NCBI RefSeq assembly: GCF_026191355.1
Contig: NZ_JAPHOQ010000009.1
Span: 124,001-188,000 of the forward strand
Source: Legionella sheltonii
Lineage (GTDB): Bacteria; Pseudomonadota; Gammaproteobacteria; Legionellales; Legionellaceae
Direction: 5' to 3'
Length of the DNA: 64,000 nt
The notes beneath the pieces are model-generated. The model made no database searches. It saw only the letters and a list, made by a program, of their open reading frames with translations, and was not told where the DNA came from. The translations under genes were made by a program, and so were the position numbers. Shown here piece by piece: positions 29,824-41,550 of the stretch (positions within the stretch are counted from its first letter, which is position 1; every line of letters begins with the position of its first letter).

Positions 29824-30522
29824 GACTACAACGATGTGGAGCACAAACAATTTATTTACGATTGGTTTGTCGGATTCAATGGCTATTTACATGTCGATGG
29901 TGACAATTTTTTTGAACTTGTGGGTAGCAGCAATGCGCACATTGTCAATTGCAACGCGCATGCGCGCAGAAAATTTGAACCTATTGCCCAATCTAATAAA
30001 GGCAAAGGCATTGCCAAAGAAGCCATGCGCTTTTTTAAAGAGCTTTATAAAATAGAGCGTGAGGCTAAAAATAATCAACTGAATCCAGACCAACGTCACC
30101 AGTTGCGTCAGGAAAAATCCAAACCACTCATGGAAGCCTTTAATACATGGGTTGATAAGGTCTATCCTACAACTTTGCCCCAATCACCGCTTGGGAAAGC
30201 ACTCAATTACTGTGTTAAATATAGAGATGGACTGATGCGCTTTTTAGATGATGGGCGTCTGGAAATCGATAACAATCTTACTGAACAAGAAATCAAACCC
30301 TTGGTCATTGCTCGAAAGAACTTCTTGTTTTGCGCCTCTGTTGAAGGTGCTGAGGCCTTGTGTTTACACTTCAGTATCATCAGAACGGCTAAATTACACA
30401 ATCTCGACCCTTATCATTACTATGTCATGTTGTTAAAGAACGCTCCTCTTTGCAACAGTGTTGATGATTATGAAAAACTGTTGCCTTGGAATATTGGCTT
30501 AGATTATACCCCTAAGTTGTAA
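29824..30522 (+). pseudogene. IS66-family transposase (TnpC), C-terminal fragment
   Basis: About 233 codons of an IS66 DDE transposase: HVDGDNFFELV, NCNAHARRKF and the family signature DNNLTEQEIKPLVIARKNFLF are present; the N-terminal zinc-finger and first catalytic region are missing. The frame is open from the IS end (GTGCGTAACATGAGT read as VRNMS), so a fusion product could be translated. The IS66 right terminus is at about 30553. Confidence 0.85.
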
Positions 30523-30523
30523 A

Positions 30524-30553
30524 TTGTAAGCCTGTGGTTCTTGGAGCGCTTAC
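30524..30553. repeat. Right terminal inverted repeat of the IS66 remnant
   Basis: The sequence GGTTCTTGGAGCGCTTAC ending at 30553 has the TTAC terminus of IS66-family elements (GTAA...TTAC). It abuts the stop codon of the solute-binding protein gene at 30556. The left terminus is absent from the window. Confidence 0.6.
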
Positions 30554-30555
30554 TA

Positions 30556-31284
30556 TTAATGCATGGGTATGGTGTGAAAATATTTTTGATATAAAGACAA
30601 ATAGAATCCATTTTTTTCAACCTGTTTTAGTGCTTTATTGATTTGATTGATTAACGCCAGAGAGCTCATTTTAGCCATAACGCCATAACCAATGCCTACA
30701 GGAAAAGGTTTCCCTACTCCCTTAAATAAACGGGTATTATTAGCTATCCAATAATCGGCTGAAAAATCATCCATCAATAGGACATCGACTTCATGTTGAT
30801 TTAGGGCAGTGATTAATTGATTGGTCGAGGGGTATTCTTTAAGCGAATTGTTTTTAAATTTCTGAGCAATTAATTGCTTAAAGAGAGCGCCTTCAATAAT
30901 GCCTATCTTCTTATTGGTTAGCTTCTCAAGGTTACGAATCGAGTTGTTCGTTGTAGTGATAAAACGTGCTTCACTGGCCAGGTAGGGAAGACTAAAAAGA
31001 AAGGATTGCTGTCGTTCGTTCGTGATGGTAATTGCGGCTATAGCCAAGTCAATTTTACCAGTATTTAGGTCGGTAAACAGCGCGTCAAACAGCATGGGTT
31101 TAAATTGACATTGGGCTTTGATTTGTTTGCATAGTTCAGTCATGAGCTCGATGTCAAATCCAAAGAAATGATTTTGGTCGGCATTCATTGAAAACGGTGG
31201 ATCGTATGCTACCATTCCGATGGTTAATGATTGGGCCCTTAGCTCAGCAGTTATGAGCATGAATAAAATAAAGAACAATCGCAT
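30556..31284 (-). CDS. Periplasmic amino-acid-binding protein (SBP family 3)
   Basis: 242 residues from MRLFFIL. Signal peptide ending AELRAQS is followed by a family-3 solute-binding fold: LTIGMVAYDPPFSM, FFGFDIELMTELCKQI, KIDLAIAAITITNERQQSFLFSLPYL and GIGYGVMAK. These bind polar amino acids such as arginine or glutamine, either for an ABC transporter or as a sensor. No permease or ATPase gene is adjacent, so it is an orphan binding protein. Upstream ATG and TTG codons exist, but they would lengthen the signal peptide abnormally. Confidence 0.82.
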   Translation of the reverse strand: MRLFFILFMLITAELRAQSLTIGMVAYDPPFSMNADQNHFFGFDIELMTELCKQIKAQCQFKPMLFDALFTDLNTGKIDLAIAAITITNERQQSFLFSLPYLASEARFITTTNNSIRNLEKLTNKKIGIIEGALFKQLIAQKFKNNSLKEYPSTNQLITALNQHEVDVLLMDDFSADYWIANNTRLFKGVGKPFPVGIGYGVMAKMSSLALINQINKALKQVEKNGFYLSLYQKYFHTIPMH

Positions 31285-31460
31285 GAACATAGAATAAATA
31301 GGACGAGGAGGTATAAGAGCAGTGTATACCAATATGAGAATTATTTCAGTGGATTAGCATCAGATATTCCTTCATTTTTTAGCTATAGGATGTATTAAGA
31401 CTCAAAATCAAGGTACACTGGAATCATAAAGTTTAGTATGGATTACTTAATAGGTAGGGA

Positions 31461-32708
31461 ATGCGTTATTTATTTTATTCAGTCCTTTGTAGTGCCATGA
31501 GCCTTTTGATGAACGAAGGGCTTGCAGCCACTCCTTTGACGTTCAAACAAGCCCTGGGCATTGCTTATCGCAATAACCCCGAGCTACAAGCCGAAATGGA
31601 TAAGGCGCGCGCGATGCGCGGCACTTTTATTCAAAGCGGGCTTTACCCCAATCCGCAATTGACTTTAACTGCAGAAAATTTTGGTGGTTCAGGTAGCTAT
31701 TCCAGTTATGAAGCGGCCGAAACCACGGCCTCGATTACTCAGCCTATTCCTTTAGGAAATCGCCTTTATTACCAACAAAAAGCCACCTATGGTGATTACC
31801 TGGCTTCCTTGGCGCAAATTCAGGTGTATAAGGCAACACTCTACATTAATGTGGGGATGACTTATGTGGATGCGTTGTATGCGGGTCAGTGGCATCAGGT
31901 AACAAAAAAATTAACTCGATTAAATCAAGAGATTGTGGTGGCCATTGATAGGCGCGTAAAAGCAGGTGCGGGTGCTGAACTGGATTTGCGCCTGGCTCAA
32001 GTACGCTTAGGCGATGCGCGTATTCAAGAGAAAAAGGCAGGCAGAGACGCTCTAGCGCAACGCGCTAAATTATCACGACTCTTAGGCGATGGCTTAAGGG
32101 AAGACCGCCCATTGGTCGATAAAGGCCTGCCTGATGTGACCTTAAAGTGGTCGCAATTAATTAAGAAACTGCCGCAAAGCCCGCAATTGCAACAATTACA
32201 CATTCAGTTACAAGCCAAGCGCGCCACCATCACCGCAGTTAAGAAGGCCGTATGGCCTGATTTAAACATTCAATTAGGCGGACGTCATTTTGAAGATGAT
32301 GACAGCAATGCCCTAGTTGCCTCAGCGTACGCCCAAGTTCCTGTATTTGATAGAAATCAAGGAAAAATTCTCACTGCTGAAGCGCAATACACCCAAACAG
32401 CCCATATGTACCAAGGCGCACGTCTTGATGTGCGACAGAACGTCTACACCGTGTTTTTACAAGCCCAACAAAGTCAGTATGAAGCCAATCTTGTGACTAA
32501 CTCCTTGCTTCCTCTCGCGCGAAAATCCATTACCTTGGCTCAAGAGGGCTACAAAATGGGGCGTTACACCTACATTGAATTATCGCTTTCTTTAAACACC
32601 TTATTTGAAGAAGAACGCCATTATCAGCAGGCCCATGCTGATTTTCATAAAACATTAATTCAACTCACTGGACTTTTGGGCCTTCATCCGACCAAGGAGA
32701 GTAAATGA
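31461..32708 (+). CDS. helC: TolC-family outer membrane efflux protein, HelC/CzcC-like
   Basis: 415 residues with a signal peptide (LFYSVLCSAMSLLMNEGLAA) and the paired coiled-coil repeats of the OEP family (ALGIAYRNNPELQAEMDKARA; LPLARKSITLAQEGYKMGRYTYIEL). It forms the outer-membrane exit duct of the downstream RND system. TAGGGA precedes the ATG, and the stop overlaps the next start (ATGA). Confidence 0.88.
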   Translation: MRYLFYSVLCSAMSLLMNEGLAATPLTFKQALGIAYRNNPELQAEMDKARAMRGTFIQSGLYPNPQLTLTAENFGGSGSYSSYEAAETTASITQPIPLGNRLYYQQKATYGDYLASLAQIQVYKATLYINVGMTYVDALYAGQWHQVTKKLTRLNQEIVVAIDRRVKAGAGAELDLRLAQVRLGDARIQEKKAGRDALAQRAKLSRLLGDGLREDRPLVDKGLPDVTLKWSQLIKKLPQSPQLQQLHIQLQAKRATITAVKKAVWPDLNIQLGGRHFEDDDSNALVASAYAQVPVFDRNQGKILTAEAQYTQTAHMYQGARLDVRQNVYTVFLQAQQSQYEANLVTNSLLPLARKSITLAQEGYKMGRYTYIELSLSLNTLFEEERHYQQAHADFHKTLIQLTGLLGLHPTKESK

Positions 32709-33949
32709 ACTGCCTGTCACTAAAAGCCTTTCTCATGTTGTTTTTATTCCTGGTGAGTTTAAATGCATCGAGTACGTGGGCTAATGAGGCCAGTATGGGT
32801 GAGAAAACCGAAGAAGTGGTTGAAAAAGGGCCTCATGGGGGTCGATTGCTAAAGCAAGAGAATGTAAGTCTTGAGCTTGTTCTCTTTAGCCAAGGAATGC
32901 CCCCTCATTTTCGTGCCTATCTTTATCAAAACGATAAGCAGGCTTTGTCTGCTGATACCACGCTTACTCTTGAGCTTACGCGATTTAATCAAAATAAAGA
33001 CCGTATTACTTTTGAACCTAATGATGGCTTTCTACAAAGCAATCAAGCCATTCCCGAGCCTCATTCGTTTGATGTGGCTGTTAAACTCACATTATCAGGC
33101 AAAACCTATCAATGGAATTATCCAAGCTATGAGGGGCGCGTGAAGCTTCTTCCCGCAACCCTTGCTGCCGCAGACATCCAAACTGAAACGGCTCAAGAGC
33201 AAATCATAAAAACCCAATTAAAAGTAGTCGGAAAAATAGTACCCAATCGCGACACGATGGCACCTATATACCCCCGTTATGCAGGCATTATTAAAACCAT
33301 GAATAAAATCTTAGGCGAAGAAGTGATAAAAGGTGAGCCATTAGTCACTATTGAGAGCAATGAAAGCCTACAAAACTACACGATTAACGCACCCATTACG
33401 GGCACCATCGTACAAAAATATGCGACCAATGGTGAGCTGGCACAAGGCACCAAACCAATTTACGATGTGGCTAATTTAAATGATGTCTGGGCTGATTTTA
33501 CCTTATACCGTAAAGAAGCGTCTTTAGTGAAAAAAGGCATGACAGTCAGAGTAACCGGTGATGAAGGAACGCCTGATTCAACGAGCACTATTTTCTATAT
33601 TTCACCGTTAGGAATTGAAGACAGTCAAACGACACTGGCCCGTGCGGTTTTGTCCAATACGCCTCGGCTGTGGCTTCCAGGCATGTATGTGAATGGGGAG
33701 ATTATTATTAAAGAAAGAACCGTTCCGGTGGCTGTTCGTCTCTCAGCAATTCAACGCATGGGGGAACAAGAGGTGGTGTTTGTCCAACAAGGGAATTTTT
33801 TTGAAGCAACTCCTGTCACCCTAGGCCAGCAGGATAATCAATGGGCTGAAGTGCTTTCAGGCTTGAATGCTGGGCAAAAGTATGTCACTAAGAACAGCTT
33901 TTTCATCAAGGCAGAACTTGGCAAGGAAGGCGCAAGCCACGAGGACTAA
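32705..33949 (+). CDS. helB: RND efflux periplasmic adaptor, HelB/CzcB-like
   Basis: 414-residue membrane-fusion protein: signal peptide, an N-terminal metal-associated GPHGGRLL motif as in CzcB, then barrel-sandwich (YAGIIKTMNKILGEEVIKGEPL...YTINAPITGTIVQKYATNGELAQGTKPIYDVANL), beta-barrel and membrane-proximal domains. Coupled to helC and helA in one operon. Confidence 0.88.
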   Translation: MNCLSLKAFLMLFLFLVSLNASSTWANEASMGEKTEEVVEKGPHGGRLLKQENVSLELVLFSQGMPPHFRAYLYQNDKQALSADTTLTLELTRFNQNKDRITFEPNDGFLQSNQAIPEPHSFDVAVKLTLSGKTYQWNYPSYEGRVKLLPATLAAADIQTETAQEQIIKTQLKVVGKIVPNRDTMAPIYPRYAGIIKTMNKILGEEVIKGEPLVTIESNESLQNYTINAPITGTIVQKYATNGELAQGTKPIYDVANLNDVWADFTLYRKEASLVKKGMTVRVTGDEGTPDSTSTIFYISPLGIEDSQTTLARAVLSNTPRLWLPGMYVNGEIIIKERTVPVAVRLSAIQRMGEQEVVFVQQGNFFEATPVTLGQQDNQWAEVLSGLNAGQKYVTKNSFFIKAELGKEGASHED

Positions 33950-33955
33950 GGATAA

Positions 33956-37093
<3,138 letters not shown>

Positions 37094-37207
37094 CGATTTT
37101 ATAAAAATCATCGCACCAATAAGTAGAATAGGGAGTTTCATGGCTAAAACAGTTAGAAATTTTCCGTCCCACATGAGCTGTCTGTAACGCACTTGTAAGG
37201 ATAATTG

Positions 37208-37687
37208 ATGGAATATATTGATTGGATTAATAGTGGTCAGGGATATATTTGTGCCTGGATCCGTTGTTTGATTCTATTTGTTTTAAGTGTGCTATGTATC
37301 CGTTTTACCAATCATCGGTTTAGTTTAAATACTCCGTTAGATTTTTTAATCATTACCATTTCTGGAGGGTTGATCAGCAGGGGGATTGTAGGGGCAAACT
37401 CATTGGGACTTACTGTAGAAGGTTTGATCACGCTGATAATATTCCACTTTATATTATCTAAACTCTGTTTTTATTTTAAGGGTATCGGGTTTCTATTTAA
37501 AGGATGTTCTCATTACCTAATAGAAAATGGAACATTCAATTATAATAACATGCGTCGTTTCAGTATCAGTGAAAATGATCTGTTAGAACAATTACGACAG
37601 AGGTTAAATACCGATAATTTCGATTTAGTCGATGCTGCTATTTTGGAAAGAGCCGGAAGCATCTCATTCATTAAAAAGGAAAAGTAG
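37208..37687 (+). CDS. DUF421/YetF-family membrane protein
   Basis: 159 residues. Three N-terminal hydrophobic segments are followed by the conserved YetF core: LNTPLDFLIITISGGLISRGIVG near the membrane and a C-terminal cytosolic DUF421 domain (LIENGTFNYNNMRRFSISENDLLEQLR...VDAAILERAGSISFI). The role of the family is unclear. The ATG at 37208 follows a GTAAGGAT site; the in-frame codon just before it is less likely. It sits 114 bp after helA on the same strand. Confidence 0.8.
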   Translation: MEYIDWINSGQGYICAWIRCLILFVLSVLCIRFTNHRFSLNTPLDFLIITISGGLISRGIVGANSLGLTVEGLITLIIFHFILSKLCFYFKGIGFLFKGCSHYLIENGTFNYNNMRRFSISENDLLEQLRQRLNTDNFDLVDAAILERAGSISFIKKEK

Positions 37688-37694
37688 ATAAAAC

Positions 37695-37738
37695 CATTAA
37701 AGTGTTGCAATCGTTAACAGCATGCGCTGTCTTTAATG
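37695..37738. terminator. Inverted repeat downstream of the YetF gene
   Basis: Arms CATTAAAG (37695-37702) and CTTTAATG (37731-37738) flank an inner ACAGC/GCTGT stem. It lies just past the stop and could act as a weak terminator; no U-run follows. Confidence 0.35.
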
Positions 37739-37862
37739 AGACGCTCATTTTAAATAGTTGTTATTCCTCTTTGCTAACGATATGAAATTAATTGTCTACA
37801 TAAAGTGCAACACAACTCGGGATATAGTGATTTGACAAAACCATGTATTTGGCTATATTAAT

Positions 37863-37882
37863 AGTTAAATACTTATTTAACT
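37863..37882. promoter_or_regulatory. Putative ArsR/SmtB operator palindrome
   Basis: Perfect 9-bp palindrome with a 2-bp centre, AGTTAAATA-CT-TATTTAACT, ending ten bases before the ArsR-family start codon. AT-rich palindromes overlapping the promoter are the usual targets of this repressor family, so autoregulation of the arsR/zinc-ribbon/P1B-ATPase operon is likely. Confidence 0.65.
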
Positions 37883-37891
37883 GTTTGACTG

Positions 37892-38191
37892 ATGATGCTA
37901 ACTCAAGACCAAATCATTACCTTAAGCGATATCTTACATTTGATGGGCGAGCCTAATCGCCTAAAGCTCCTTATAGTCTGCTTTGAAGGACCTAAATCAG
38001 TTTCGGAATTGGCGGAACAATTGCAACTTTCAGTGCCCTTAGCCAGCCATCATTTAAGTTTATTGCGCTCAGCCAGGCTTCTAATGGCCAATCGCGATGG
38101 CAAACATATTTACTACAGCATTTATGACGTCCATGTGCGTTGTATTCTTGCAGACATGCTCAAACACTTTACTGAAGAGACGGAGAATTAA
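37892..38191 (+). CDS. ArsR/SmtB-family metal-responsive repressor
   Basis: 99 residues with a winged helix-turn-helix (MGEPNRLKLLIVC...SVSELAEQLQLSVPLASHHLSLLRSARLLMANRDGKHIYYSI). There is no ELCVCDL-type Cys box (alpha-3 site). The C-terminal helix has DVHVRCILADMLKHFTEE, matching the alpha-5 pattern D-x-H...H-x2-E of zinc sensors such as SmtB/CzrA. Zn2+ (or Co2+) sensing is therefore the best guess. Likely binds the palindrome immediately upstream. Confidence 0.85.
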   Translation: MMLTQDQIITLSDILHLMGEPNRLKLLIVCFEGPKSVSELAEQLQLSVPLASHHLSLLRSARLLMANRDGKHIYYSIYDVHVRCILADMLKHFTEETEN

Positions 38192-38192
38192 C

Positions 38193-38465
38193 ATGAGTTT
38201 TTTAAAACGAATGCTTGGCAATTATCTTGGTGGCCACTCTGGTGGATATGGAAAATCTCATCATGGTCAAAGAAGCAAACACGGTAACTACTCCAATAAT
38301 CCTGAATCAGGAGGGTTGAGCTGCCCACGCTGTAAGGGCTCTCTTGCTCCTGGGTCGCGCTTTTGCAGTCAATGTGGTAGTGGCCTTGAGAATACTCAAT
38401 GCGCTTGTGGCGCCACTGTTGCTGCAGGGGCGAAATTTTGCGGCCAATGTGGGAGCTCATTATGA
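38193..38465 (+). CDS. Small double zinc-ribbon protein (90 aa)
   Basis: A basic His/Gly-rich N-terminus (LGGHSGGYGKSHHGQRSKHG) is followed by two zinc ribbons: CPRCKGSLAPGSRFCSQCG and CACGATVAAGAKFCGQCG. It starts one base after the arsR stop and its TGA overlaps the P-type ATPase start (ATGA), so the three genes are translationally coupled. Zinc ribbons with a His-rich leader could act as a zinc chaperone or buffer for the exporter. I know of no named family member in this position. Confidence 0.75.
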   Translation: MSFLKRMLGNYLGGHSGGYGKSHHGQRSKHGNYSNNPESGGLSCPRCKGSLAPGSRFCSQCGSGLENTQCACGATVAAGAKFCGQCGSSL

Positions 38466-40618
38466 CAAAGCCGCTCACCTTAACCACTTTTTTTGTTGCA
38501 GGCCTTGATTGCCCGTCTGAAGAGCAATTAATCAGGAGGCAATTAGAGGCAGTTCCTGAAGTGGAGCAGTTGGACTTTAATTTCATTGCAGAAGAGGTGA
38601 CCGTGCACCATCGACTTGCTGCTATTGATGTATTGCAAAAACAAATCGAAGCATTGGGCATGAGTGTGCGCACTCAGGGCAGTACCTCTTCAGCAACAGA
38701 AGAGAAGAGGCGAGTGGATTCCTCATGGCCATTTATTGCTTTGGCAGGTTTTTTAGCGCTTGGTTCTGAATTAACGGCGTATTTCTGGGCGAGTGAGCAA
38801 TCAATTTGGGTTATTCTTCCTGCGGTGCTGGCCATAATCTTAAGCGGCCCACCTACTCTTAAAAAGGGTTTGCTTGCGTTGCGCACCAAAGCCATGAACA
38901 TTAATAGTTTAATGTTGATTGCCATCACAGGAGCACTGTTTATAGGAGCCTGGCCAGAAGCCGCAATGGTCACCGTCTTATTTGCCCTTGCTGAGCGCAT
39001 CGAGCGGTATTCTCTGGATAAGGCACGCTTGGCCATCCGCAGTCTCATGCAAATTGCGCCTGAGGTGGCTCAGATTAAGATGGATAATGGTCAATGGCAG
39101 ACTTTGCCTGTAGAAGAAGTCGCAGTCGGTGCAGTGTTTAAAGTAAAACCTGGTGAGCGTATACCTCTTGATGGGGTATTGATATCGGGACAAAGCACGG
39201 TCAATCAGGCGCCCATTACAGGGGAGTCCATGCCGGTAAGCAAGTATGTAGGTGATGGGGTGTTTGCGGGCACTTTAAATGAGCACGGAGCTTTTGAGGT
39301 TAGGGTCAGTAAGGCTTCAGGTGATACGTTGCTTGCTAAAATTGGTAAAGCCATTGAGCAGGCACAAAGTGAACGCGCGCCAACGCAACGATTTGTCGAC
39401 CAGTTTGCAAAATATTACACCCCAATTATGGTCTTGATTGCGCTTTTTATTGCACTTATTCCTCCTTTGGTGTTTGGCTACCCTTTTTATGACTGGGTAT
39501 ATAAGGCCTTAACATTATTAGTGATTGCCTGTCCTTGTGCTTTAGTTATTTCCACACCGGTGACAGTAGTCAGCGGGTTGGCTTCAGCGGCACAGCACGG
39601 TCTTCTGATTAAAGGAGGCAGTTATTTAGAAATGGGGCATCAGCTCAAATTAATTGCGTTGGATAAAACAGGCACCTTAACCGAAGGAAAACCTGTAGTG
39701 ACTGATTTTATCGTTTACGATAAAACACAATCAAAAGACTACTTATTAGCACTTGCGGCAAGCCTTGATAGTCATTCGGAGCATCCCGTTGCCCATGCTT
39801 TGGTGGAGTATTGGCGGAACAATGAACTAAATGAGTCCTTACTTGAAGTAACGCAATTTTCAGCACTTCCCGGTCGAGGGGTGCAAGGCATTATTGGTCA
39901 AGAACTCTATTACGTTGGGAATCATCAATTAGCAGAAGACAATAAGGTATGTTCTCTTGTTGTAGAGCAAGAACTCAAACGCTTGGAAGAAGAAGGGAAA
40001 ACGACGGTTATATTGAGTAATTCAGCCGTAGTTTTGGCAGTATTTGCGGTGGCTGATACGCTTCGTGCTACGAGCAAATGGGCAATTGACACCTTGCATC
40101 AACAAGGACTTAAAACGGCGATGTTAACGGGGGATAATGCGTTGACCGCTCAAGCTATTGCCAAGGAAGTGGGGATTGATGAGGTGCAAGCAAATGTCTT
40201 GCCTACTGAAAAATTACAAGCAATTAATCGCCTTTTGGAGCAGTATAAAATAGTGGGAATGGTCGGTGATGGAATCAATGATGCCCCTGCCTTGGCTAAA
40301 GCCACGATTAGTTTTGCGATGGGGAAAGGCACCGATACCGCTTTAGAAACGGCGGATGTGGCGTTAATGAACGATAATTTAGCCATGCTTCCTTTATACA
40401 TTGATTTAAGCCGAAGAACAGCGCGTATTCTTCGCCAAAATATTACGTTATCCCTTGCCATAAAAGGGGTGTTTTTTATTCTGGCCTTGGGAGGAGTAGC
40501 AACGCTTTGGATGGCAGTATTTGCTGATATGGGTGCAAGCTTAATTGTTGTTGCGAATGGTTTGCGCTTACTTAACTCGCACAAGGGGCATTCTGAATAT
40601 CAGGAAATGAAAGGTTAA
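38462..40618 (+). CDS. cadA: P1B-type heavy-metal ATPase (Zn/Cd/Pb exporter, CadA/ZntA-like)
   Basis: 718-residue exporter. The N-terminal HMA-like domain carries GLDCPSEEQ instead of the classical GMTCxxC, a variant seen in some CadA proteins. The membrane metal site is CPC (VIACPCALVISTP), phosphorylation motif DKTGTLTEGKP, HP motif SEHPVAHAL, and nucleotide/hinge GDGINDAPAL. CPC with these flanks fits Zn2+/Cd2+/Pb2+. The start at 38462 is set by the ATGA overlap with the zinc-ribbon gene; the longer frame would run back over that gene. Confidence 0.92.
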   Translation: MTKPLTLTTFFVAGLDCPSEEQLIRRQLEAVPEVEQLDFNFIAEEVTVHHRLAAIDVLQKQIEALGMSVRTQGSTSSATEEKRRVDSSWPFIALAGFLALGSELTAYFWASEQSIWVILPAVLAIILSGPPTLKKGLLALRTKAMNINSLMLIAITGALFIGAWPEAAMVTVLFALAERIERYSLDKARLAIRSLMQIAPEVAQIKMDNGQWQTLPVEEVAVGAVFKVKPGERIPLDGVLISGQSTVNQAPITGESMPVSKYVGDGVFAGTLNEHGAFEVRVSKASGDTLLAKIGKAIEQAQSERAPTQRFVDQFAKYYTPIMVLIALFIALIPPLVFGYPFYDWVYKALTLLVIACPCALVISTPVTVVSGLASAAQHGLLIKGGSYLEMGHQLKLIALDKTGTLTEGKPVVTDFIVYDKTQSKDYLLALAASLDSHSEHPVAHALVEYWRNNELNESLLEVTQFSALPGRGVQGIIGQELYYVGNHQLAEDNKVCSLVVEQELKRLEEEGKTTVILSNSAVVLAVFAVADTLRATSKWAIDTLHQQGLKTAMLTGDNALTAQAIAKEVGIDEVQANVLPTEKLQAINRLLEQYKIVGMVGDGINDAPALAKATISFAMGKGTDTALETADVALMNDNLAMLPLYIDLSRRTARILRQNITLSLAIKGVFFILALGGVATLWMAVFADMGASLIVVANGLRLLNSHKGHSEYQEMKG

Positions 40619-40654
40619 TGAGTGACTTGGTAGTTTTATCTTTGAATCGGGTGA

Positions 40655-41050
40655 ATGATGAATGACTGGATTCCTAATGAGCAAGATAGTGCTCATTCTT
40701 TACGTTTTTTAGTGGTGGAATCTTCATTAGGCGCTCGTATTATCATTCGTGCACATTTATTAGAGTACAAGCATTCGGTGGATATGGCTTGGGATGATGA
40801 ATCGGCAATAGAACTGGCCTTTATGAGAGCTTATGATTTTATCTTAGTGGATAACAAGTTAAATTGCTATGAGCTGATTGACCACATACAAAAAAATTCG
40901 GTATTCAATGAACAGACGACCGCGATCATTTTGACTTCTAAACATAACGAGGAGCACCAATCTCAGGGCAGCAGGATTTATTTTAAAAAACCCATATCCA
41001 AAATGGATGCATTACAATTGCTTGATTTTCTAAAAAATCTTAAAAAATGA
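40655..41050 (+). CDS. Stand-alone response-regulator receiver domain protein
   Basis: 131 residues, CheY-like fold with no output domain. The phosphoacceptor D66 (DFILVDNKL), the Thr/Ser switch (AIILTSKHN) and the conserved Lys (IYFKKPIS) are present. The acidic pair is reduced to a single E22 (LVVESS), so Mg2+ binding may be weakened. No histidine kinase is next to it, but a truncated membrane sensor lies at 42581. Role unknown. Confidence 0.75.
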   Translation: MMNDWIPNEQDSAHSLRFLVVESSLGARIIIRAHLLEYKHSVDMAWDDESAIELAFMRAYDFILVDNKLNCYELIDHIQKNSVFNEQTTAIILTSKHNEEHQSQGSRIYFKKPISKMDALQLLDFLKNLKK

Positions 41051-41176
41051 ATCTTTTTGGTAGGATGTAAAATGAAAATTTTGGAGAGTTAGATAAGGCT
41101 CATTTATCTTCTATTATTCATTATGTTACGATATGAAGAGTGTTAATGATATGTGCCTCGTTTTTAAGGAGAAATA

Positions 41177-41341
41177 ATGAATACTAATGGATTTAAGATG
41201 ATGGTGTTGATTGGTATGTTGGGTTTTGGTTTGTCAGCGTGTACTCCCAAGACAACGCCTGCTCAAACTCATCCTGAAAGTGGCTATGAGGGTGGATTTG
41301 GTGGCGAGGGTGGGCATGTACATCAAAACAAGAACAACTAA
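41177..41341 (+). CDS. Small Gly/His-containing lipoprotein (54 aa)
   Basis: ATG preceded by AAGGAGAAATA. Lipobox LSAC (Cys about residue 21) then a short mature chain (TPKTTPAQTHPESGY) and a Gly/His tail (GGFGGEGGHVHQ). Design matches the lipoprotein at 1555-1731. It lies just before a small membrane protein and a CDF exporter, suggesting periplasmic metal binding. Confidence 0.65.
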   Translation: MNTNGFKMMVLIGMLGFGLSACTPKTTPAQTHPESGYEGGFGGEGGHVHQNKNN

Positions 41342-41354
41342 ATAGGAATACATC

Positions 41355-41528
41355 ATGTTTACCAATGGATGGTTTTTAGGTTCTTTAGGTCTCGTAATTC
41401 TCATATTGATCGGCCTTACCTTGTTATTTCTAAAACAGAAGAAAACCATTCAATTTTATGTTGCCTTAATTACTTTTCTTATCATTACAGCGATTTTCCT
41501 CCATGGGGTTTCATTTAAATTAAAATAG
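41355..41528 (+). CDS. Small two-helix membrane protein (57 aa)
   Basis: Two predicted helices (FLGSLGLVILILIGLTLLFL and FYVALITFLIITAIFLHGVSF) separated by a basic loop KQKKTIQ. It starts 13 bp after the lipoprotein and ends 22 bp before the CDF gene, so it is probably co-transcribed. No family is recognised. Confidence 0.6.
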   Translation: MFTNGWFLGSLGLVILILIGLTLLFLKQKKTIQFYVALITFLIITAIFLHGVSFKLK

Positions 41529-41550
41529 TGGCCGGTGATAAGGAGAAGTA

